A stretch of 64,000 bases of DNA, taken from Manihot esculenta (taxonomy: Eukaryota > Streptophyta > Magnoliopsida > Malpighiales > Euphorbiaceae). The notes beneath the pieces are model-generated. The model ran no database searches and had not been told where the DNA came from. It worked only from the letters and a program-made list of their open reading frames with translations. Location: assembly GCF_001659605.2 (NCBI RefSeq), contig NC_035162.2, positions 27,953,526-28,017,525 on the forward strand, written 5' to 3'. Position numbers and translations under genes: made by a program. Shown here piece by piece: positions 35,946-46,551 of this stretch (position 1 is the first letter of the stretch; each line of letters begins with the position of its first letter).

Positions 35946-36420
35946 TTTCATATTGTGCTGAGTGTTTTCATCAACACTCACAAGTTTGGCTGAGAAATGG
36001 TACTAACATCTGAGCTCAGGTTCAATTTAGAACTTTACACAATTTGCTATGTAATTTAAATCTAGGTTTATTACTTGTACACCTTCTAAAAAGCTCTCCT
36101 CTGACTTGCAGAAGATCCGCCAAATAGAGGATGAGTCTTTAAGGAGTTTTATCTCACAGTTCAATGCAGAAGCAATACAGGTGGAAGAAATAAATCATGA
36201 AATAGCATGTGAAGTATTGAAAAAAGAAATGCGCAACATCAAGTTCATGGATTCTCTAATCAAGAACCCAACTATTACCTATCAATAGCTAATGGGTAAA
36301 GCCCAAAAGCACATAAGGTTGGATTATGAAGTTCGAGCATTGAGAGAGGACAAAAGGACGAGTCAAAGGCAAAACCAAAAGTCAGAGAGGCGAGGATAGG
36401 AAGGAGACAAGAAAAGGCCA
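35946..36420 (+). pseudogene. gag of the gag-only element, C-terminal half
   Basis: After the solo LTR the frame resumes (FSSTLTSLAEKWY), followed by LQKIRQIEDESLRSFISQFN, AEAIQVEEINHEIACEVLKK and FMDSLIKNPTITYQ. These match the conserved retrotransposon gag domain (W-Y, ESL..FI..F..E). A stop follows TYQ at 36286-36288, then AQKHIRLDYE and a basic tail to about 36420. No zinc knuckle is evident. Together with 33173-33641 it is one broken gag. Confidence 0.75.
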
Positions 36421-37440
36421 CAACGTAGGTTCTGCTAGGCCATAATCCGGGTGTTAATCCTGATAAATAAGAAATTTATGTTAAGACTACAAGGTGAGTT
36501 CTGCCAGGCCATAATCCGGACGTTAGTCCCGCTAAACAAGGCATTTTATGTTAAGACCACAAAGCAGGTTCAGTTAGATCATAATCCTAGTGTTAGTCCC
36601 GCTAAAAGAGTCATTTTATACCAAGGCTACAAGGCGAGTTCCGCCATGTCATAATCCTGGTGTTAGTCCAGCTAAACAAGTAATTTTATGTCAAGGCTAC
36701 AAGGTGGATTCCGCCAGGTCATAGCTCAGGTGTTAATTCCGCTAAACAAGGCATTTTATGCCAAGACCATAAGGCGGGTTTCGTCAGGCCATAATTCAAG
36801 TGTTAGTCCCGCCAAACAAGTCATGTTATGCCCAAGCCACAAGGTGGATATCTACCAGGCCATATGACTAGGTGTTAGTTCCGCTAACCAGGTTTTGTTA
36901 TGCCCAGGCCACGAGACAAGTATCTACCAGGCTACATGACTAGGTGTTAGTCCCGCTAATTAAGGCATGTTATACCCAGGCCACAAGATGAGTATCAACC
37001 AGGCCACATGACTGGGTGTTAGTCCCACTAACCAAGGTATTTTATGCCCAGGCTACAAGGTGGGTGTTCGCCAGGCCATACAACCGGGTGTTAGTCCCGC
37101 TTCGCAAAAAGTTTCTAAGGCAAGTTTCTATCAAAAAGCGTCACAAGGCAGGTAACCGTCATGCAAGTCTTTGGGTGTTAGTTCCAAAGGACAAAGGCAA
37201 GTTTCTGCCAAAAAGCGCTACGAGACAGATTTTTGCCAAGCTAAACGACCAAGTGTCGATCCTGATTAATAAAATCCTTTAAGTCATTATCATGACCGAG
37301 TGTTAAATTCAGTTTATTATTTTCTAAGTTATTTTTTTCAAAGCTATAAGGTGGGTATTCGCCAGGCGAGTTAGCAACTGAGTATTAAGTCTCATTAAAA
37401 AGTTTAAGTTATTTTATGGGCAGAAGCAGGCAAAGCGACA
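36421..37440 (+). repeat. Tandem array, about 13 units of roughly 70 bp
   Basis: Diverged units around CAAGGCGGGTTCCGCCAGGC, then GTGTTAGTCCCGCTAA, then CATTTTATGCC. Each unit has a short inverted pair (GGCG...CGCC). Units 1-6 are about 70 bp and later ones about 72 bp with altered spacing. The array fills the space between gag and the 3' LTR. Confidence 0.88.
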
Positions 37441-37539
37441 TAAGAATGGAAGGCCAATCTAAAATTGCCATGTGCCCTAGATCGTGAAGGCAACTATCAT
37501 ATTTGAATATAAAGAATCGAATACCAGTGGGAGGACTTC

Positions 37540-38088
37540 TAATATAACACAATAATCACTTAAAGTAGACCATGCGATGACACTCAAAGATAAGGCCACG
37601 TGGCAAGGGTCTAATCAAGTGATATTCGGTCCCACTGAGAGAAAAGAAGATTTGGATGCCTCAGGTCAACTCTTTATCAATACTCGCTTTCTCCACTACA
37701 GAACAAGACTCTACAAGAAGTTATCGTCAGAGAATGCACTCCAGCAGATCCCCATTACATCTATAATCACGTGATCCCCTATCAATTAGCCAGTACCAAC
37801 AAGATTTTTAGAAGATGCGATAATGAACTTTATCTTCTTACAATATAAAAATTAATGATCGCAAAAACCAAGATACGTATTTTTACACAACTACTCTTAA
37901 ATTCTAAGCAATTTCTTACGTTCAGCATTTTCTTCAGTTTGCTGATTTAAGTGTTAGAGTGGCTGTGTTAGGCACCAACCACCTTATATTCTTTTACCTA
38001 GAGAGTGACCAATCACGATATTATTTTGTTTAATCACTTTATATTCTTTTTTGTAGGGTGACCAATCGCACACAGTTCAGTCACATCA
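37540..38088 (+). repeat. Right LTR of the gag-only element
   Basis: Partner of 32410-32977. It starts TAATATAACAC, a mutated TG, and ends CACATCA before the AATAT duplication. Confidence 0.85.
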
Positions 38089-38093
38089 AATAT

Positions 38094-38640
38094 ATAATAT
38101 TTTTATATTTAAAATAATAATAATATAAAATTTTATTAAAAATAAATCATTTATCAACAATCATTTTATTTTAAAGATTAATGAATGAGTTTTTTAAATA
38201 GTTATTTACATAATTATGGATAGTTAATTAATCTGTAAAGAATACAGTTTAAGAAAAAAGAAAAAATTATTATATCTTTAACTTTTTTGCTCTTTTATTA
38301 TGGATAGTTATAATAATTTTAGATAATTTTAAATTTCTCTATATTTTTATATATTGTAAAATAAAATTGTATATTCTCAAGAGGAAAAGAAGAAGGGAAA
38401 ATAGAAAATATGTAATTTCCTTTTTTATAGATGGAGAAAATAAAAATATAAAATAAATAATAAGCTAAAGAGTTTTTTTTTTAAATTTCATGTTAATATG
38501 AAAACTTGCAATTATAAATAAATAATGAATTTAATGAAAAATCAAATTGAAGTTTGAAGACTTTTTTTTTTAAAAAAAAATTGAGTCACTAAAATTGAAT
38601 AAGTTTGGTTGAAAATTAGCCTACAATTATTGACTGCATA
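38094..38640. mobile_element. AT-rich long-TIR repeat, copy 2, right part
   Basis: Inverted match to 27790-28360 (ACTTGCAATTATAA, ATTGAGTCACTAAAATTGAAT). Its outer end pairs with the left part at 31997, giving the imperfect terminal inverted repeat. Confidence 0.55.
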
Positions 38641-40779
38641 AGGAGTCGATTTACCCTACAATTATTTAATGCTTAGATCTTAACAAAAATTGTATTTGAA
38701 TGTTTTTTTTTTTCCAATTCTGTATTGTTTAATAGTTATGAATTTGTAAATTGACTGAAAGGTACTTAAATTATTTAAATTGAAAATATTTTAAATTCTG
38801 TTAAATAAATAATTTGTTTATCCAATCAGCATTGTGAAAAATCTAAGAGAAAAGCAAATTGTTCCGCTATATTTTATAAAAAAAAATAAATATTTCTACT
38901 TTCACATTATTTGAGAAAGTGTAGTCAATAGACTTAAAACAATGAATTTTTTTTATTTATTTCTTAATATATCTTTTATCACGGTACATTATTAAAAACT
39001 AAAAAAATTATTAAATTATATATTTTTAAAATTAATTATTTAATATATATTAAATAAAGATGTATTTTTAAGATATTAAATAAATAATCACCTAAAAATA
39101 AAATTAAACTTATCTCAAGTTAAAAGAAGAAAACACTTCTCAAAAAAAATAAAAGAAAAAATATATAGTGCATTTAATTATCCCACGGCTGACGTAATAA
39201 TTATGGGTCCATATCGAGACCGAGTTTTATAGAGGTGATGTTTGGGAAAATAGGGGAAAAAAAATTACAGAGGTGATGCCGACGATTTCGCTAGAATAGA
39301 ATGATTCGATTTGAATTTTTTTTTTTTTTTTCTGATTTGAATTGTACGACAATTAATCGGTTCTCTTGTAGCCATCATCCATCGTTGCCTTGTTGCAGTC
39401 TCCATTAGATTCTCTGGAACAGGCCAGTGGTAATAGCGACCTCTTCTTTCTCATCAATCATGCATGATATTTTGTTGCGTATATATAATTAGCGATTTAA
39501 ATTAAAATAATTAATTAAATTAAATTATTTAAAAATTTAATTTAATTTTATATTTTTCAGTTTTATTTAATTTTAATTATTAAAACATTTAATTTTAATT
39601 TAAAATTTAAAAAAATTAAATTAAATCAATTAATTAATAATATTATATCATTTTAATAATATAAAAAGATCACATCTTACTAAAAGTTAAAAATATTTCA
39701 ATTAAATTTTAAAATATTAAAATAAATAGTAAAAAATAAAAAATTTATTAAAAATTAAACTGATCAAATCTAAATGAATCGAGCTGAATTATACCGATTT
39801 AATTCAAATTAATTTCTTTTCTAATTTGATTCATTTTTTTTAAATACTTAAATTTTAATTTTTAATTTATTCGATTCAATTTTAAATCAGACCGATAACT
39901 TTTTAACCATATATATATAATTTATTAAAATATTTTAATGAGTGTATAATTTAAATTTAAATATTTAATTTATAAATACATAAAATATCCATTTCAAAAA
40001 AAAAATACATAAAATATAAAATAAATTTAACAGTCACAATATATGCTTGTAAAAATCCTAGAACATGGAGTCCCTCTTCCAATAGTATGTAGAGGTTCTC
40101 TTCTTTCTTACGTCAAATATTTCAATTTTCTTCAAGACTGAGGGTTCTTCTATCAGTTGCTTATTTTCTTGATCGTTTGTTTTTGTCATTTGGTGTTATT
40201 TCATACTTTTTGTTTTATAAACTTTATCTGAATGTTATATTCCCAAACCCATAACTAGAAATAGTAATACCATTATATATGAGTTAAACTATTTGATAAT
40301 TAGAGAAAGTAGTACTAAGGGAGGTGTTAAGGCTATTTCACAGTTAGAGAAAGTAGAATTAAGGGAGGTGCTACCTTACTCCGAGTTACTTAGGGAATGT
40401 GCTAACTTAATTCTGAATTGTTTTACAAAAATTTACCTATAAATAAAATATTAAAAGTTGTGCTTAGATATCAATCTTGCATTGGATATAGAGTTAAACA
40501 TATTGAGCTATATCTAAAATAAAAATGACATATAATAATATTTTAATATTGTTAAATGTTAATAACTGAATTATAGAAAGTTTAAATAAAAAAGTTGACA
40601 TATTTAGAAAGAAAGTAGACAGTGTGGTCAGCAAGTCAGAGACAAGTCATTAGGAGGTGCTTAGGGATTTCTCGACGAGCTAACTTTAGGTACTTATTAA
40701 ATCTGACGTACTTACCTATATAAAATGAACTTCTAAAAGCTAATAGTGTAATTTTAGTAGGCACTCTATGAATATTGAA
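38641..40779. other. AT-rich interval with a degenerate hAT-type MITE, no gene
   Basis: Mostly low-complexity. A degenerate fourth hAT-type copy lies at about 39480-39900: its core word series AATATAAAAAGATCACATC...AATATTTCAATTAAATTTT matches the copies at 6.4 and 29.6 kb, with remnants of the CGATT arrays. Around 39180-39480 the sequence is of higher complexity and has a GTAATAG after CCAGTG, but I cannot assign a gene. Near 40300-40370 a short word (AGAGAAAGTAG...AAGGGAGGTG) is duplicated. Confidence 0.5.
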
Positions 40780-43340
40780 AGTTTAAAAACTAATGAAACA
40801 TGATTAAAATTTAAGTAGGTTAAAATGTGAATATAAAAAGTTTAAAAGCAACATTTAAGTTTAATCCTTCATTTTTTATACTTCTTCAACTTAGCACTCT
40901 ATGTGTCATCTAAATAAATTCAAAATAAGTGACAAAGTCCAAAAAAAAAATATTTTATTCTTTATTTTGGAAGTCTTGGTCGAAATTCCTCCATAAAAGA
41001 ATAAATGTGAGTTTAGTTTTCTTCATTGCCACCAAATCTAATTTCTTCACCGAATCTAACTTCTTCACCAAATCAACTTTGTTCAAGCAAATTTCAACCT
41101 TAGTTTAAGAGTAAATTAACCATAAATTGAAATATTTAAGAAAAGAAAAGTTAGGGTTCCAAGTTGCCGAAGCATGAAAGCTAAAGTAGTTTCAAAGGAA
41201 AAAGGATTTTGCAAAAAAGTTTGGTGTTTGCTTAATTTTCATATTTTTCTTCAATTTCTTATGATTATACTTGGTTAGGATTTCAATTTAATTGCTAAAA
41301 ATGTTATTTTAATGTGTATAAGTATTATTTGATTGTTGAAATGATGATTAAAAGGATTGAAATGTGTTTAATAGGAATAGAAGTGTGAAACTTAACTTGG
41401 CAAATTGAAGTCATGCATAAGCAGTTTGTGATATCCAAATGAGATTCACTATGAACCAAATAAAAGCTAAGACAATATACTAAAACTTTCACGCAGAGGC
41501 AAAATTATGATTCTAAGCCTAAGTTAGTATAAAGTTGAGTAAAGTTAAAACTAGGGCATAGTAGGTACATTTAGAACAGTATGTGATATCTAGGTTATAA
41601 CTAATTTTGTACTTAATGAAATAATGTAGGACTAGTGACAAATTAACCGTAAGACATAGGGCTAAAATTTTTTAGAAGGATAAAAAGTTTAATTCGGTAT
41701 GTAATTGAGTGCACAACCTAAGGTTAGAAAACTGGTAATATGGAATTGACTAGTCCTAACACTTTTGAGCAGTTTACAAAGAAAAATTCATAACTTGAGG
41801 TAAGATAATTATAATTACACGATCCTACCTTATTGAAAAGCTAGGAAATAAATTCACATTTTTCTTAAGAAATCTAAGTCTAATTTTATTCATAAGATGT
41901 TTGAAAATTTGAGGCAAAAGTAGGCGGGATGCAACCCTCTTGAAATGAACTACATAAAAATTGACATGCTTGCTTAATATGCGAGAATCACACACATGCT
42001 TACTTTATGCACGTACCAAACTTATTGTTTATAATGAGGTGAGTAAAGTTGACCATTCTAAGCTTGATAGTGATATGAAATGCAAAGCTGAATTGATTTG
42101 ATATACTATTTGGAATGCTAAGTCGATAAAGTTGTGCACTATTTACTATGAATTGCTCATCTTATTAATATTGACATATTATATATTTGTTTGGGAAATG
42201 ACTTGAAATGGCTTCAAATGGTATGTGTATTTACTTTAAACAATTTGATAAATTAAATTAAAAATATTTGGCTCTGGTAAACTTAGTAGGAGTCAAGGTT
42301 AACTTAAGAATATGGCATGCCATATACATATATAGAGTTTATAGTATTGCTACCATTATATGATCTATATTTGAGGTTATATATCAAGTACCTTATAGGC
42401 ACAACCACAAAACCCTGCTATCACAGTGGAGCCTACTGTTTGAAATCCTATGCCTACCATTGTAATTCCTTATTTTCCTAGAGATCATGCATTGTGTATA
42501 TAAGGGCTCAAAGTTTAATTAAGATTTGATGCCAGATTTTGTGAATTTATCAGTGAATATTGACATATTTGCATCTATTATATACTTTAAGTCACAATAA
42601 TTTGCCATGAATATAAAATATGCAATTATGGTAAAAGATGACGATTTATTAATTCTAAAAAAAATTCTTAACATGCATAAGGGTGCACATTTGCACTTAT
42701 ATCTTATACTAAAATTTTGATATGTTATGTACTATATTAATTATACTTTATATGCTTGTAACTTTTTACTTAATAATATATATACATGAATATGCTTGCT
42801 CTATGTTATTATTTATTTACAATCACTGACTGTGCATAAGCTCAGTGTGTTGGTTTTTACCTCACGCAGGTTATAGATAAAGTAATCACTGTATAGGTGA
42901 CCAGAGATCAATATTAGACATCAAGACCTTTCTTATAGCTAGTTTTTTTTTTAGTCTCTAAGTCATTGTATAATTATATTTTAGCATGTACATATTATAT
43001 ATAGTTATAAATATTATATAAATTAAAATAATGTAATCATGTGTGCATCCAAAAAGAGCTAAATATTTGCATATAATGATAACCATAGACAAATGAGGAA
43101 TAATGTTTTGAAATGTATGCTAAACTAATGAATCATATGATATCAAAAGACAAATGAGATTATAATTATAAATGTATTTTTCATATATACCATAGGTGAT
43201 AAAACAGAAGAAATTCTATCAAAATTTTTAATTCAAAATCTTTCACTTTACTTTATTCACATTATGAAATTTACATGAACTATCTAATAACTTGATATTT
43301 ACACATATTAAATATATAGTATAGTTTGAAAATGTATAAA
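40780..43340 (+). mobile_element. LTR of an old plus-strand gypsy element (about 2.6 kb)
   Basis: Inverted homologue of 25164-27785. The sequence that follows (43345-43480) matches the leader between primer site and gag of the other copy (words ATGTACATGCCAAAA, TAGTTCATAGCATA), so this is the 5' LTR of a plus-strand element. The primer site is eroded beyond recognition. Boundaries are approximate. Confidence 0.6.
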
Positions 43341-43489
43341 AAAGTATACTCAATATAAAGATTTAGGTAGTTCTAGTTCATAGCATAATATGGGCTAGTA
43401 TATGTACATGCCAAAATGAGTTACAACTATGATAATGTTCCAATGCATATCTCTTCTTTATACCTATATGTCTATTACAAGATGTTATA

Positions 43490-43672
43490 TGAGACATAGA
43501 GAGCTATAGATGAAGAGATAGATAGTCATGCCCCTTCTGAGGCAGCTGCACCTGCTACTGCTCCTTCATCTGTTGGTCTTGGCAAGCCAGGGTAGGATGC
43601 GTTATTTTAGCAAATAGTTGAGTTGCTTAGGAGGATTACACCACATGTGCTAGAGGTACCACTGTAACGACC
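43490..43672 (+). pseudogene. gag N-terminus of the old plus-strand gypsy element
   Basis: Encodes DEEIDSHAPSEAAAPATAP and later ELLRRITPHVLEVP, collinear with the gag N-terminus on the minus strand at 25020-24760. In-frame stops occur after GKPG. It is cut at 43673 by the reverse solo LTR and resumes at 55964. Confidence 0.65.
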
Positions 43673-43969
43673 CGGAAATAGGATCGCTACCAGCGCTAGG
43701 ATCCATATCGACATAAGGTCACCGGGACCCGTAGCAAGCCTAACATACATCCTGTATACCTGTTTAATCCCATACATGATCAACATTTACATAAAAACTT
43801 TAAACTTTCTTTCTTTCATTCACCAAGCTTAACCTGTGCATGCACAACTCATAATCATAAACATTAAACTCCACACGGGAGCCCTCATCAAATGCTCTAA
43901 TGGGGTAACATATCATACATTAAGCTTGGTTTACATGAACATCATTATCACATTACATAGATCATGTAA
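43673..43969 (-). mobile_element. Reverse solo gypsy LTR, part 1 (TSD ACCAC)
   Basis: Begins TGTAACGACCC (complement of the LTR end). The left target repeat ACCAC is at 43668-43672. The LTR is split at 43970 by the complete chromovirus and resumes at 53957, ending at 55958. The two parts total 2299 bp, the same length as the solo LTR at 33642. Confidence 0.92.
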
Positions 43970-44139
43970 TGTAATACCCGGCTAGACTCCGGTATCGGAA
44001 TTCCTACCGTCCGGTGGAATCTCGGATGTCGGAGACCTCTAGAAGGGTAGAAGCATGTTTTTATGAAATGTTTTCATGTTTTTAATGGTTTTGAGTATGA
44101 AATTGAATGAGTTTTTGCATGAAAAGTCCTTGGAGGAAA

Positions 44140-44305
44140 ACCCAGGTTCGGCCGCCGAAAGTCAAGTTCGGCCGCCGAACATGCATGCGTTTTGGAGGCA
44201 TGTTAGGCCCCCGAAAGCATGAGTTAGGGAAGTTCAGGTTCGGCCGCCGAAAGTCAAGTTCGGCCGCCGAACATTTGCATGGATGCGGAGGCACATTCGG
44301 CCCCC
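44140..44305 (+). promoter_or_regulatory. Upstream palindrome cluster in LTR U3
   Basis: Four TTCGGCCGCCGAA 13-mers in two pairs, plus TTCGGCCCCCGAA, all within 190 bp upstream of the TATA box. Each contains a GCCGCC core like the ERF-bound GCC box. A regulatory role is inferred from position only. Confidence 0.5.
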
Positions 44306-44327
44306 GAACGTGGCCTGGCCAGCCACC

Positions 44328-44335
44328 TATAAAAG
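44328..44335 (+). promoter_or_regulatory. LTR TATA box
   Basis: TATAAAAG after GGCCAGCCACC. The same site is at 52003-52010 in the 3' LTR. Confidence 0.65.
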
Positions 44336-45397
44336 GGGCACTTAGCCGAAATGGGCGAGCTTTCTCCCATTTTCGGCCACAGCAAGCTTCCGACCTTCCC
44401 TTTGCAACTCTTGTGTTCTTCTTCCAAATCTCTTCCATTTTTCTTGAGTTTTAAACTCACATTGCAAGTTTTGAGCGTTTAAAGCAAGTTTTGGAGCTTT
44501 GGGAACTCAGGAGCTCATTTTGTGGATCTCCAAGTTTAGGTCGTCTCCCTCTTAATCTTCAAGAGGTAAGAGCCGATCTTAAGCTCCTTATGTGTTTTAA
44601 ATAAGTTTTATGCAAGATCTATGAGTAGAAATGCATGTTAGGGTATATGTTGAGTTTATGGGTTAATATTGATGTTTTGAACAATGTGGCTTGTTTGAGT
44701 ATGTTTGAAGTGTTGTAGTTGGGGTATTTGATGTTTTGAGGCCCCTAGGAACTTGTATGCATGTTTTGGTTGAGATATATGCTTGATTTGAGGTTTTGGG
44801 AGGCAAGGGATTCATGTGAACCAAGTTTCTGCCCTTCTGGCAGAAACCAGGTTCGGCCGCCGAAGGGAGTTTCGGCCGCCGAACCCCCTCTGTAGAGGCA
44901 ACATTCGGCTGCCGAAGTTGCCCTCGAAAAGAGACTTTCGTCTCTGTCTGGGACTTTCGGCCGCCGAAGGTGCCGCCGAAAGTGCCTGACTTTCGGATCT
45001 GTCCAGGACTTTCGGCCGCCGAAGGTGCCACCGAAAGTGCCCTGTTCAGCCATTTCATGCATATCTCTATGTGATGTTTTCAGGATGTTTTAGGGGGTCT
45101 TTGGGGAGTATATTAGAGTTGTAATTACATATGTTTGGTCCCTCATTTGAGTCCACCTGTGTAGGTTTGGACCCGAGGAACCGAGGACCCCAGCAGTGAG
45201 TTCAGCTGCTTCGGTATTGTCAGAGTCAGCCAGAGGTGAGTGGAACTAAAACTTAATCTTTTAAATTAAATGATTTATCATGTTTCATGCATCATGATTA
45301 TGCAATAGGATGATTGCATTAGTTTTCACGAATATGCCGCATTGCATAAGTTGTTGTTGTTGTGGGTGAATGTCGGATGACCCAGTTAGTCCATGAC

Positions 45398-45665
45398 AGG
45401 AAGACCAGGCCCCATGCTACAGGCCTGGCACAGAGTAAGAAAGACCAGGCCCCAGTCTACAGGCCTGGCACAGAGTAAGAAAGACCAGGCCCCAATCTAC
45501 AGGCCTGGCACAGAGTAAGGAAAGACCAGGATCCCATCCTATGGTCTAGCACGGTTATGGGACTTGAAGACCAGGAGCCAGAGGAGGCCCTGGGAAAATG
45601 GTAAGTAATATATGTTCTGACAGGAAAGACCAGGACCCCATTCTACAGGCCTGGCACAGAGTTAA
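45398..45665 (+). repeat. Tandem array inside the 5' LTR
   Basis: Units around AAGACCAGGCCCCA and CTACAGGCCTGGCACAGAG, period about 38 bp, three tight copies and two diverged ones. Repeated at 53077-53340 in the 3' LTR. Confidence 0.85.
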
Positions 45666-46282
45666 TTTGGACTAATTGGTGACGAGTTCACCCAACCCTT
45701 ATGTGAATTGTTTGTGTTATGATGCATTTCATAGAGCATAGTGTTAACGTGTTTTACTAGCTCTACTCACTGGGCTTTTAGCTCACCCCTCTCCCTTTAC
45801 CCCAGGCTTGCAGGTACAGGATATAGCAGGAGTCCGGATAGAGTAAAGAAGTCATGCTTATGTAATAGCTAGCAATGGACATGATCAAATTACAATGTAA
45901 TAGTACAGTGTAGTTATGTAATGAGTTTTATGGATGTTAGTGTGTGCTTGACCATAGATTGTTGTTATCCCTTGTTAATTACATGATCTTAGAGATTTTT
46001 TTATGATGTTTATGTAAACCAACTCAACAGATGTTATGTTACCCAGTGGGGACACAGATGAGATCCCACAGAGGGATCAATGTTATGTTAAAGTTTATGC
46101 ACAGGTTGAGTTTGGTTGATGTTCATGGAAAGAAAAGTTTTAATTTTTATGTATGTTGTTGATCATGTATGGGATTATACAGGTTTACAGGTTTTATGTC
46201 AGGCTTGCTACGGGTCCCGGCGGCCTTAAGCCGATCTGGATCCTAGCGCCGGTAGCGGTCCGATTTTTGGGTCGTTACAGAA

Positions 46283-46294
46283 TGGTATCAGAGC
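46283..46294 (+). promoter_or_regulatory. Primer-binding site, initiator-Met tRNA
   Basis: TGGTATCAGAGC, three bases after the LTR end. Confidence 0.93.
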
Positions 46295-46551
46295 CCTAGG
46301 TTCATATGGTCGGACCTAGAGTGTCGGGCTCATAGATGTTATAGAAGGTCAAGCACACTAGGAAAGATCATGTCCACTAGGATAGGATGTGGAGTCCTGT
46401 CTTGCATGATGATGTGAAATGCCATGATAATATGCATGTGCATTAATGATATGCTATGATATGTGATGTATGTGATGCGGGTTCATGTGTGCCCACATGA
46501 ACCATATTATGCTAATGTTTGTGTTGTGTGTACTGTTTTTCAGAAAATAGG

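Larger units (their letters stand above)
32410..38088 (+). mobile_element. Gag-only LTR retrotransposon (TR-GAG-like), TSD AATAT, with nested solo LTR
   Basis: Left LTR 32410-32977 (568 bp) and right LTR 37540-38088 (549 bp) share ATAACACAATAAT, ATGCGATGACACT, GATATTCGGTCCCACTGAGA and the end CACATCA. Exact 5-bp repeats AATAT flank the whole (32405-32409; 38089-38093). Removing the nested solo LTR leaves an interior of about 2.26 kb holding a gag-like frame and a tandem array but no protease, RT, RNase H or integrase. A primer-site-like word follows the left LTR, and a purine run (GTGGGAGGA) precedes the right LTR. It must have relied on another element's enzymes. Confidence 0.87.
43970..46279 (+). 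repeat. 5' LTR of the chromovirus
   Basis: TGTAATACCC...GTCGTTACA, 2310 bp. It holds two palindrome zones (44140-44305, 44845-45045), the TATA box at 44328-44335, the phrase TTTGGTCCCTCATTTGAGTC, and a tandem array at 45398-45665. Confidence 0.96.

Noticed and set aside
36421..37440. Possible CRISPR-like array because of regularly spaced repeats
   Set aside because: Units are contiguous diverged tandem copies of about 70 bp with no unique spacers, within a plant LTR element.
44082..45062. Several 65-146 codon frames over the palindrome zones of the LTRs, rich in S-A-A-E, R-R-P-N and G-G-R words
   Set aside because: They translate the TTCGGCNGCCGAA arrays in successive frames on both strands and recur at every LTR copy. 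They are repeat artefacts, not proteins.
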